NCBI GenBank assembly: GCA_016235455.1
Contig: JACRKZ010000030.1
Location: 1-32,802 of the forward strand
Reading direction: 5' to 3'
Source of the DNA: Armatimonadota bacterium
GTDB lineage: Bacteria; Armatimonadota; UBA10988
DNA length: 32,802 nucleotides
The notes beneath the pieces were generated by a model. The model was not told the origin of the DNA and made no database searches. It was given only the letters and a program-made list of their open reading frames with translations. Position numbers and translations under genes: made by a program. This document shows, piece after piece, positions 7,949-15,500 of the stretch. Numbering within the stretch: the stretch's first letter is position 1; every line of letters starts with the position of its first letter.

Positions 7949-8571
7949 CTGTGCTGACTCCCGGCCTGGTCGCCATCCACCAGACCCAACTCCCGGCGCA
8001 CATGGCGCACGGCGTAGTGCAGTCGTGAACCCACGGTGCCCACGGTGCAGCCGACGGTGTCGGCGATCTCCTTGTAACTCATGGCTTCGAAATAATGCAG
8101 CAGCATGACCGTCCGGTGCTCCGGGGACAGGCTGTCCAGGGCCCGCCGTACATCCTCCCGCGCGACCCGGTCGAGCGCGGTGTCGCTGGTCAGCCGAGCC
8201 TCGGTGGCCGGCTCGGACCCGGCGCGCAGCGGATCGTCCAGGCTGTCGGTGCGCGCCTGGCGGGAGCGGTGCCGCCGCAGGTGGTCCAGCGCCAGATGGT
8301 GGGCGATGGTATAGAGCCAGGTCGAGAACCGCGCTCTCGGCTGATAGCGAGGCAGGGCGCGCATCATCTTGAGAAAGGTCTCCTGGGCCAGGTCGGCGGC
8401 GGTGTCAGGGTCGCCCAGAAGCCGGTCCAGAAACTGCGTCAGTGGGGCGTGGTAGCGCCTCACCAGGACGTCAAGCGCCCCGGCGTCTCCACGCTGGATA
8501 GCCACCACCAGCGCCTGGTCTTCAAGCGGCCCGTGTGCCGCCTGGAGGCCCGAGGCTTCTGTCTCCGTCAT
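7945..8571 (-). CDS. ECF-type RNA polymerase sigma factor
   Basis: 208 residues. Sigma region 2 runs from VRRYHAPLTQFLDRLL through DLAQETFLKMMRALPRYQPR to FSTWLYTIAHHLALDHLRRH, which contains the core-binding and -10 recognition helices. After a variable linker, region 4 reads LDSLSPEHRTVMLLHYFEAM then SYKEIADTVGCTVGTVGSRL, the -35 binding helix-turn-helix. Regions 1 and 3 are missing, as expected for the ECF group. The start is ATG 8571 with a secreted hydrolase gene divergent upstream. The next gene is its probable anti-sigma factor. Targets are unknown; the divergent hydrolase and the PDZ gene are the first candidates. Confidence 0.93.
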   Translation of the reverse strand: MTETEASGLQAAHGPLEDQALVVAIQRGDAGALDVLVRRYHAPLTQFLDRLLGDPDTAADLAQETFLKMMRALPRYQPRARFSTWLYTIAHHLALDHLRRHRSRQARTDSLDDPLRAGSEPATEARLTSDTALDRVAREDVRRALDSLSPEHRTVMLLHYFEAMSYKEIADTVGCTVGTVGSRLHYAVRHVRRELGLVDGDQAGSQHR

Positions 8572-8689
8572 GATCCGCCGATCGAGTCAATCTAACGCCG
8601 GCCGGGCGCCGCCTCTTCAACACCGGTCACTGGGCATCGCAAGGAGCCCGTCCGCGGGCGGCGAAACACCGGCCCAGGAGATGCGCCCC

Positions 8690-9649
8690 ATGACGAACCT
8701 GCTGCGCCGACGCGCTGTACTACTGGGCTGGCTCGTGGCCATGGCCTGGCCGACGCTGGCCCAAGATGCGCCGCGCCAACCGGTTGGCGACGAACTGTAC
8801 AAGACTTACGCCGCCCTCTACAACTACGATGCCCAGGCGCCTTTGAACGCCGAGATCGCCAAGGAGGAGGACCAGGGCGGCACCAAGGTCCAGCTCATCA
8901 AGTATGACAGCACGAACGGCGAGCGGGTGCCGGGCTACCTGCTTGTGCCGCCCAGTGCCAAGAAGCGGCCCGTGCTGCTGGTGGTGCACGGCTATGGCAT
9001 GAGCAAGGAGTCGATCCTGCCGGCCGCGCCGATGCTGGCCACCTTCGGCGTGGAGTACGCCTTCTTCTGCATCGACCTGCAGTACCACGGCGAACGCGCC
9101 AAGCCCGGCAAGGAGTTCCTGTCGCGCGACCTGGCCGCCAGCCAGAAAGCGTACATCCAGAGCGTGCAAGACCTGCGCCGCGCGCTGGACTACATCGCCA
9201 CGCGCGAAGACCTCGACGCCAAACGCGTCGGCGTGGCCGGCATGAGCCTGGGTGCGCTGGTCGGCAGCGCCTTGTTGGCAGTGGAGCCGACGCGCATCAA
9301 GACGGCCGTGCTGGCCGTGGGCGGCGCCGACTGGCCGTTGTTGTTCAAGGACTCCCAGCACGAAGCCGTCATGGCGCTGCGCCGCGCCGACCCGCCGCTG
9401 GACGACGCCACGGTGCGCAAGTACTGCGACCCGGTCGACCCACTGAACTTCGCCTCGCACTGGGGCGAGCGAGCCATCCTACTGGTCAATGCCAAGGACG
9501 ACCAAGTCATCCCCAAGTCGGCGGCCGAGCGCCTCCATGCTGTGGCCGTCGGCAAGCCGCTGGTCAAGGAGTGGTACGACGGCGGGCATCAGTTGCCGCC
9601 GGACGTGGTACTGCCGCGCCTGCTGGGGTGGTTTGGCGAGCATCTGTGA
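8690..9649 (+). CDS. Secreted alpha/beta hydrolase (dienelactone hydrolase/acetyl-esterase type)
   Basis: ATG 8690 is preferred: AGGAG at 8676-8680 sits about 9 bases upstream, and the protein then starts with a clear signal peptide (MTNLLRRRAVLLGWLVAMAW ending in LAQ). Length is 319 residues. The alpha/beta-hydrolase fold is evident: RPVLLVVHGYGMSKES around the oxyanion loop, the nucleophile elbow GVAGMSLGALVG (Ser186), the acid loop LLVNAKDDQVIP (Asp270 or Asp271), and the catalytic His in YDGGHQLP (His300). These enzymes cleave ester bonds; substrate is not predictable, though acetyl or acyl groups on polysaccharides fit the neighbourhood. It is divergent from the sigma-factor gene. Confidence 0.82.
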   Translation: MTNLLRRRAVLLGWLVAMAWPTLAQDAPRQPVGDELYKTYAALYNYDAQAPLNAEIAKEEDQGGTKVQLIKYDSTNGERVPGYLLVPPSAKKRPVLLVVHGYGMSKESILPAAPMLATFGVEYAFFCIDLQYHGERAKPGKEFLSRDLAASQKAYIQSVQDLRRALDYIATREDLDAKRVGVAGMSLGALVGSALLAVEPTRIKTAVLAVGGADWPLLFKDSQHEAVMALRRADPPLDDATVRKYCDPVDPLNFASHWGERAILLVNAKDDQVIPKSAAERLHAVAVGKPLVKEWYDGGHQLPPDVVLPRLLGWFGEHL

Positions 9650-9654
9650 GAGGC

Positions 9655-9689
9655 GCAGGGCGGTTCGGGCTGGCCCCAAACCGCCCTGC
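9655..9689 (+). terminator. Hairpin terminator after the hydrolase gene
   Basis: GCAGGGCGGTT (9655-9665) pairs perfectly with AACCGCCCTGC (9679-9689) around a 13-base loop, six bases after the hydrolase stop. The downstream sequence (CTGGTCATTATA) is only modestly T-rich. Confidence 0.6.
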
Positions 9690-9861
9690 CTGGTCATTAT
9701 ACATAAGTACGACGGCGGTCACGCCGCACGCGCTGTAGATCAGCCGCAACGTGGCTGCGTGAAGCGCCTGAGAGGGCTTGCACTCAGCTCGCTTGCCGTG
9801 CGACGGTACTCGGATTATGAGCGAGACTAGTGACCTCCACCGTGTTGGCAGGCAAAACACA

Positions 9862-9896
9862 AACGGGGCGAGTCGCCAACTGCGACTCGCCCCGTT
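9862..9896 (-). terminator. Hairpin terminator of pseudopilin A
   Basis: AACGGGGCGAGTCGC (9862-9876) and GCGACTCGCCCCGTT (9882-9896) form a perfect 15-bp stem with a 5-base loop. On the minus strand it follows the pseudopilin A stop by 12 bases and is followed by TGTGTTTTGCC, a short T-rich tail. Confidence 0.85.
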
Positions 9897-9908
9897 CTGT
9901 AGGTCCGC

Positions 9909-10592
9909 CTACTTACCGACGACAGCTCGCGTCAGCTCGTTGTTGTTCCTCGAGATAGCGTCGATGGACACCGCCTTGACGTGGCCGTCGAGGAACCACA
10001 GGTTGGCGGTATCGGTATGTCGCGCCACGATGTAGCGGTTCCAGCCAGAGGTGCCCTTCACGTTGTAGCCCGACCACTGCAGGACGTCGGCACCACAGAC
10101 ATCTCCGCAGCAGGTCTGGTACGCTTCGGCGACGATCATCGTGGTCGCTGGCTGGGGGAACTCAGCAATGTGCATCGGGGGATCGCAGTGGAAGACGCCG
10201 CCCCCCCAGGCCGCCCGCGGCGGATCGCCGGTGTTGTAGCCCGTGTTGTTGACGCCGTAGCCGCCTGAGGCGGCATTGCCCGGTGTGAAGCGGTAAGTGG
10301 GCGCGCTGGGGCAGGTGAACACCTGAATGCTCTTCAGATACGGTTGAATGTAGTCCTGCCAGCCTCCGCCCGCGCCATTGCGCATCATGAGCGTCTCATC
10401 GTAGTCCTGCATGTACTGGATGACGCCCATGCCGATCTGCTTGCAGTTGCTCTGGCAACTGCTGGCGCGTGCCTTCTCACGCGCTTTGGCGAACACCGGG
10501 AACAGAATGGCCGCCAGGATGGCGATGATGGCAATGACCACCAGGAGTTCGATCAGCGTGAAACCACGCCGCTGAGACGAGTCTTGCTTCAC
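9909..10592 (-). CDS. Pseudopilin A (type II secretion/type IV pilin-like, prepilin N-terminus)
   Basis: GTG 10592 is chosen: GGAGGG lies just upstream and the product begins [19 protein letters not shown], a prepilin leader of 10 residues with cleavage before Phe and the conserved Glu at position 5. Length is 227 residues. A hydrophobic helix leads into [18 protein letters not shown], then [17 protein letters not shown], the beta-rich head, and a C-terminal FLDGHVK motif of the DUF1559-like pilin group. Such proteins form pseudopilus or pilus fibres or act as abundant surface proteins in Armatimonadota and Planctomycetota, often in many paralogs. It has its own promoter (10642-10670) and terminator, and is the intact reference for copies B and C. 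Confidence 0.88.
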   Translation of the reverse strand: MKQDSSQRRGFTLIELLVVIAIIAILAAILFPVFAKAREKARASSCQSNCKQIGMGVIQYMQDYDETLMMRNGAGGGWQDYIQPYLKSIQVFTCPSAPTYRFTPGNAASGGYGVNNTGYNTGDPPRAAWGGGVFHCDPPMHIAEFPQPATTMIVAEAYQTCCGDVCGADVLQWSGYNVKGTSGWNRYIVARHTDTANLWFLDGHVKAVSIDAISRNNNELTRAVVGK

Positions 10593-10641
10593 GGCACACC
10601 CTCCTAGCCCGGCGTTCATCGTGGAACGCGCGGCTCTGTGG

Positions 10642-10670
10642 AGTATGGTGCGGCAGATAAGACATTTCAA
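10642..10670 (-). promoter_or_regulatory. Promoter of pseudopilin A
   Basis: On the minus strand, TTGAAA (10670-10665) and CATACT (10647-10642) are spaced by exactly 17 bases. The same pair with the same spacing and closely similar flanking bases precedes copy B. The leader to the GTG start would be about 43 bases. Confidence 0.75.
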
Positions 10671-10767
10671 GTGTACAGTCACGATCGGGTGCGGAGGGCT
10701 CAGCACCAGGCCTCAAGCAGCTCAGGCAGGACCCGACGCAGGCGAGTGGGGAGAGGCAAAACGGGCG

Positions 10768-10802
10768 AAGCGGGGACCAGCCCTAAGGCATGGTCCCCGC
10801 TT
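10768..10802 (-). terminator. Hairpin terminator of pseudopilin B
   Basis: AAGCGGGGACCA (10768-10779) pairs with TGGTCCCCGCTT (10791-10802) around an 11-base loop, 15 bases after the stop on the minus strand. A GTTTT run follows shortly after. Confidence 0.8.
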
Positions 10803-10817
10803 CGACGTCCGGGGCGG

Positions 10818-11513
10818 CTACTTGCCGACCACGGCCTTGATGAGGAAGGCGTTGTTCGCGCTCAACTGCTCCATCTTGTGGGACTTGACGTGGCCGTCGA
10901 GGAACCACATATTGCCCTGCTCCATGTGCCTTGCCAGGAAGCAGCGGCCCTGGTCGATGCCGAACGCGGGGTACTGCGTGTTGGTATGGGTAAACAGGCC
11001 CACACCCAACGCGTCACCGCAGCAACCCGACGGGTCACCTTCGCCGAAGATGATCGTCGTCGAGGGTTGCGGGAATTCCGCGATGTGCATGGCCGGCACG
11101 CAGTGGAAGACACCACCGCCCCAGCCAGCGCGCGGCGGGTCACCGGTCTGGTAGCCGCAGTTGTTAACGGCATAGCCGCCGGTGACCGCGCTGTTCAGGA
11201 TCGTCGTGCCATTCCACGGCGTGTAGTTGGACCGCGTTGCACTCGGGCAAGTGAAGACCTGGGAGCTCTTGAGGTAGGGCTGGACCCGGTCCTGCCAGGC
11301 CGGCTGCGGGTTGCCGCCGCGATCCGGGAGGATCTCGTCGTAGTCCCCCAGCCCGATCTGCTTGCAGTTGCTCTGGCAGCTCGAGGCGCGCGCCTTCTCG
11401 CGGGCCTTGGCGAACACGGGGAACAAGATGGCCGCCAGAATGGCGATGATGGCGATGACCACCAGGAGTTCGATCAGCGTGAAACCACGCCGCCGAGACG
11501 AGCTTCGCTTCAT
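10818..11513 (-). CDS. Pseudopilin B, with a 6-codon in-frame deletion
   Basis: 231 residues. ATG 11513 follows GGAGAG and opens with [20 protein letters not shown], so leader, Gly-Phe cleavage site, Glu5 and membrane helix are intact. The helix-to-head region reads CKQIGLG directly followed by DYDEILPD, whereas copy A has CKQIGMG, then VIQYMQ, then DYDET; six codons (18 bases) are missing without breaking the frame. The head ends with [14 protein letters not shown] and AVVGK. It shares most of its head with copy C. Its promoter (11563-11591) is the same type as that of copy A. It is probably exported and assembled, though the shortened stalk-head joint may alter packing. Confidence 0.85.
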   Translation of the reverse strand: MKRSSSRRRGFTLIELLVVIAIIAILAAILFPVFAKAREKARASSCQSNCKQIGLGDYDEILPDRGGNPQPAWQDRVQPYLKSSQVFTCPSATRSNYTPWNGTTILNSAVTGGYAVNNCGYQTGDPPRAGWGGGVFHCVPAMHIAEFPQPSTTIIFGEGDPSGCCGDALGVGLFTHTNTQYPAFGIDQGRCFLARHMEQGNMWFLDGHVKSHKMEQLSANNAFLIKAVVGK

Positions 11514-11562
11514 GGCGCACTCTCCTAGACCGGCGAACTATCCGGAACGCACGGTTCTAATG

Positions 11563-11591
11563 AGTATGGCGCGGCAACAACGACATTTCAA
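11563..11591 (-). promoter_or_regulatory. Promoter of pseudopilin B
   Basis: Minus-strand TTGAAA (11591-11586) and CATACT (11568-11563) with a 17-base spacer. Leader to ATG 11513 is about 43 bases. It is nearly identical to the copy A promoter, including the bases around both boxes, which marks this as a duplicated cassette. Confidence 0.75.
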
Positions 11592-11734
11592 CAAGCTGGG
11601 GCCCACTCTCTACGTTCTCAATCGCGTCACGATAGATAGTGCAGAAAGAGTGGGAACCGAGTACTCAGCCCAAACCGAAGGGACGCGGAAGGGGTGCAAT
11701 CTCTCGGTGGCGCGGCGCGCCGGGGGCGAAGGGG

Positions 11735-11770
11735 AGGCGGGGACCGGGCAGCAAGGCCCGGTCCCCGCCT
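11735..11770 (-). terminator. Hairpin terminator of pseudopilin C
   Basis: AGGCGGGGACCGGGC (11735-11749) and GCCCGGTCCCCGCCT (11756-11770) form a perfect 15-bp stem with a 6-base loop, 15 bases after the copy C stop. No strong T-run follows. Confidence 0.8.
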
Positions 11771-11785
11771 GGCTGTGCCGCGTGG

Positions 11786-12349
11786 CTACTTGCCGACCAC
11801 GGCCTTGATGAGGAAGGCGTTGTTCGTGCTCAACTGCTCCATCTTGTGGGACTTCACATGGCCATCGAGGAACCACATGTTGCCCTGCTCCATGTGCCTT
11901 GCCAGGAAGCACCGGCCCTGGTTGACGCCGAACGCGGGGTACTGCGTGTTGGTATGGGTGAACAGGCCCACACCCAGCGCGTCACCACAGCAGCCAGACG
12001 GGTCACCTTCGCCGAAGATGATCGTCGTCGACGGCTGCGGGAACTCGGCGATATGCATCGCGGGCACGCAGTGGAAGATGCCGCCACCCCACGCGGCGCG
12101 CGGCGGATCGCCGGTCTGATAGCCGCAGTTATTCACGGCATAGCCGCCGGTGACCGCGCTGTTCAGGATCGTTGTGCCATTCCACGGCGTGTAGTTGGAC
12201 CGCGTTGCACTCGGGCAAGTGAAGACCTGGGAGCTCTTGAGGTAGGGCTGGACCCGGTCCTGCCAGGCCGGCTGCGGGTTGCCGCCGCGATCCGGGAGGA
12301 TCTCGTCGTAGTCCGTGAAACCACGCCGCTGCGAGGATGTACGCTTCAT
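11786..12349 (-). CDS. Pseudopilin C, helix-less copy (internal deletion of the N-terminal helix)
   Basis: Start at ATG 12349 with GGAGA just upstream; 187 residues. The leader [12 protein letters not shown] is followed at once by DYDEILPD. The part corresponding to [20 protein letters not shown] through CKQIGLG, which is the Glu5, the whole membrane helix and the stalk, is absent, yet the frame is kept. The head then matches copy B with only about five residue changes. Without the helix it cannot be processed or assembled as a pilin and should stay in the cytoplasm if made. The upstream -10 is kept but the -35 spacing is lost. It could be a decaying copy, a donor for gene conversion of copy B, or an assembly error. 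Confidence 0.7.
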   Translation of the reverse strand: MKRTSSQRRGFTDYDEILPDRGGNPQPAWQDRVQPYLKSSQVFTCPSATRSNYTPWNGTTILNSAVTGGYAVNNCGYQTGDPPRAAWGGGIFHCVPAMHIAEFPQPSTTIIFGEGDPSGCCGDALGVGLFTHTNTQYPAFGVNQGRCFLARHMEQGNMWFLDGHVKSHKMEQLSTNNAFLIKAVVGK

Positions 12350-12405
12350 GGCTGTCTCCAATGTCGCCCGGCGGCGGGCGACCGTTCCAATATCGCACTC
12401 AGATT

Positions 12406-12429
12406 AGTATGGCACGTGCGCAGTCTCAA
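12406..12429 (-). promoter_or_regulatory. Impaired promoter upstream of pseudopilin C
   Basis: The CATACT box (12411-12406) seen before copies A and B is kept, but the nearest -35-like TTGAGA (12429-12424) is only 12 bases away instead of 17. This would be a poor sigma-70 promoter, so copy C is probably weakly or not expressed from here. Confidence 0.4.
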
Positions 12430-12539
12430 ATCCACAGCGAATTCCCCGATGGCGGCCGGAGTCGAACGGGTGCGAACGTTGCCATGCCAACGTGGTATCG
12501 ATATCTTGGCAAAAGGCAGTCGCACTTCCGCTCTGGCTT

Positions 12540-12548
12540 TGGTACACT
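12540..12548 (+). promoter_or_regulatory. Possible extended -10 promoter for the heme/FGE fusion gene
   Basis: TGG followed by TACACT makes an extended -10 element 45 bases before ATG 12594. No good -35 box sits at the right distance. The rest of 12430-12593 shows no other signal I can support. Confidence 0.3.
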
Positions 12549-12593
12549 GCCATCAGGGACCGCCGGTACCTACCGGCCGGTTGTGAGACCGCG

Positions 12594-15500
12594 ATGAAGC
12601 TGCGCCTCGTGCTCCTCGTGTCGTTGCTGTTGTGTTGCCGGCTGGCCGGCGCCGACCCCGCTTGGTATACCAGGCTCGATACCTGGCAAACCACCGTCGC
12701 CGCCGCCCGCGCCGCGGCCGCGGAGGCGGCGGCCAAAGCCACTTCCGCCCAGGGCTTCCGGCCGTTCGCCAGTGATGTGCGCCGTGGCGGCATGGCACCG
12801 CTCAAGATTTCGGTCGATGTGACCGGGGTGGACCAGCTGTGGCTGATCGCCACCGTGGGTGGCGACACCTACGACTACGACCAGGCCATCTGGGGCGAGC
12901 CGACGGTGACCGCCGCCGACGGCACGAGCGCCAAGCTCGCGGAGATCAAGCCCGAGTCGGCCAAGGTGGGCTGGGGCGAGTTGTTCACCAACAAGAACCA
13001 CTCCGGCACGCCGCTGCACATTGGCGGCGCGCTGTTCCGCACCGGCTACTGGGCCCATGCGCCGAGCCAGCTGTGCTTCAAGCTGGGCGGCCGCTACACG
13101 CGGTTCGAGGCCAGCGTCGGCGTCGACCAGGGGGCCGGCGGCAACGGTTCCGTGGTGTTCAAGGTGACCGACAAGCCCGACCTGGCCGACGTGGCCGGCG
13201 ACGACCTGTGGGCCATGCTGGCGCGCGATTTCACCGACGCCGAGTCGGTGCGGCAGATGGCCTGGGAGCGCGCTGACGGTATCTGGACCGACGATCTCAA
13301 GCCGGGCGACAATGCCGCCCTGGCCCAGCGCTACATCAAGGGCGCCGAACGCATCAAGCCGCTGGCCGAGCAGGCCCGCGCGCGCCTGGCCGAGGGCGTG
13401 CCGACGGTGCGCGGACTCTACTATCGGGCGCGGCAGATCGAGGCCGACCTGGCCGACGCCAAGACGGTCGACACCGAGTCGCTGCGGCTGGCCATCGATG
13501 ACCTGGTCAACACCTACGGCGCGCGCTACGCCGGCGGCACGGGCTTCCAGGCGCGGCTGAAGGCGGTCGATAGCGGCCTGCCGGCGGCCATGAAGGAAGC
13601 CGAGTCGGGCCAGGTGGCCGCGCTCGACCGGGTCAGCGCGCTGGTCGGCGACTTCCGCTCCTTGCGACGCGAGGCGCTGCTGGCCAACCCGCTGCTGGAC
13701 TTCGAGCAGATCATGCTGATCCGCCGCAACCAGTCGCAGATGGGCCTGCCCGCCAACTGGCAGTCCAATTCCGACCTGCCGCGCACGGGCTTCGACAACG
13801 CGCTGATGACCTTGAACTACAAGGACGCCAAGGCCGCGCCGAAGCTTCTGTACCAGCCCGACGGCGGCAAGTTCGTAGGCGACGTGGACCTCAACTTCGA
13901 CGGCCGGCGCATGCTGTTCTCGTCGATCGGCACCGGCGGTCGGTGGCACATCTTCGAGATGAACACCGACGCCACGGGCCTGCGGCAGGTAACGCCGAGC
14001 GACCAGCCCGACGTGGACAACTACGACGCCTGCTACCTGCCCGACGGCCGCGTCATGTACACGAACACGTCGTCGTTCACCGGCGTGCCGTGCGTGTTTG
14101 GCAGCTCTCATGTGGCCACGCTGTTCAGGATGAACGCCGACGGCACGGACATCCGCCAGCTCGGCTTCGAGCAGGAGCACGACTGGTGCCCGACGGTGCT
14201 GAACAACGGCCGAGTGCTCTATTCGCGCTGGGAGTATACCGACACCCCGCACTCCAACACGCGTCTGCTGTTCCACATGAACCCCGACGGCACGGAGCAG
14301 ATGGAGTACCTGGGCAGCAACAGCTACTGGCCCAACTCGTTCTTCTATGCACGGCCCATCCCCGGCAGCCCCACCAAGGTGGTGGGCATCATCTCGGGCC
14401 ACCACGGCGTGCCGCGCATGGGCGAGATGATCGTCTTCGACCCGGCCAAGGGCCGCCAGGAGAACACCAGCGCGGTGCAGCGCATCCCGGGCCGCGGCCA
14501 GGAGGTCAAGCAGGTCATCGCCGACCAGTTGGTCAACGACAGCTGGCCCAAGTTCCTGCATCCCTACCCGCTGAGCGAGAAGTACTTCCTGGTCTCCTGC
14601 CAGCCCAAGGCGGGCGCGCCCTGGGGGCTGTATCTGGTCGACACGTTCGACAACATGCTCCTGCTGCGCGAGGAGTCCGGCTACGCCATGCTCGAGCCGC
14701 TGCCCCTCAAGGCCACGGTCACGCCGCCGGTGGTGCCCGACAAGGTCAACCTGAAGACGCGCGAGGCGACGGTCTACATCCAGAACATCTACTCCGGCCC
14801 CGGCCTGCGCGGCGTGGAGCCTGGCGCGGTGAAGAAGCTGCGCGTCTTCACCTACGAGTTCGCCTATCACAATATGGGCGGCCTGCTGGGCGTCATCGGG
14901 TTGGACGGCCCGTGGGACATCAAACGCATCATGGGCACGGTGCCCGTGGAACCCGACGGGTCGGCGTTCTTCAAGATCCCGGCCAACACGCCCATCACCA
15001 TCCAGCCACTCGACGACGAGGGCCGCGCCATGCAGCTCATGCGAAGCTGGATGACGGCCATGCCGGGCGAGACACTGTCGTGCGTGGGCTGCCATGAGAA
15101 GCAGAACAGCGCGCCGCTGGCCAAGGCCGGCGCCGCGGTGAAGCGCGCGCCCAACGAGATCGCGCCGTGGTACGGTCCGACGCGCGGCTTCAGCTACGCC
15201 CGTGAGGTGCAGCCGGTGATCGACCGCTACTGCGTTGGTTGCCACGACGGCACCAAGACGGCGGCCGACCTGCGCGGCGACAAGAACATCACCGACTGGG
15301 CCATCATCCACGCCGGAAACGGCGGCGGGAACGGCGGGCGCTTCTCCGTGGGCTATGCCGAGCTGGCACGGTATGTGCACCGTCCCGGCATCGAAAGCGA
15401 CTATCATACGCTGTCGCCCATGGACTTCTCGGCGGAGACGAGCGAGCTGGTGCAACTGCTGCGCAAGGGTCACTACGGCGTGCAGCTCGACGCGGAGTCG

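Larger units (their letters stand above)
11171..12314. repeat. Direct duplication with a near-identical core shared by pseudopilins B and C
   Basis: Bases 11171-11346 and 12139-12314 (176 bases each, 968 apart) differ at one position by eye. The adjacent downstream halves of the two genes (10818-11170 and 11786-12138) differ at about 30 of 353 positions, mostly at third codon positions. The abrupt change in similarity suggests gene conversion or a recent recombination over the near-identical part. Its edge coincides with the deletion point in both genes. Confidence 0.8.

Noticed and set aside
10593..12362. CRISPR array or phage-type repeat region
   Set aside because: The repeats are whole gene duplications (pseudopilins B and C); there are no short direct repeats with regular spacers.
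12440..12500. tRNA-like T-loop (GTTCGACTC on the minus strand)
   Set aside because: The T-stem does not pair beyond one base and no acceptor or anticodon stem can be built around it.
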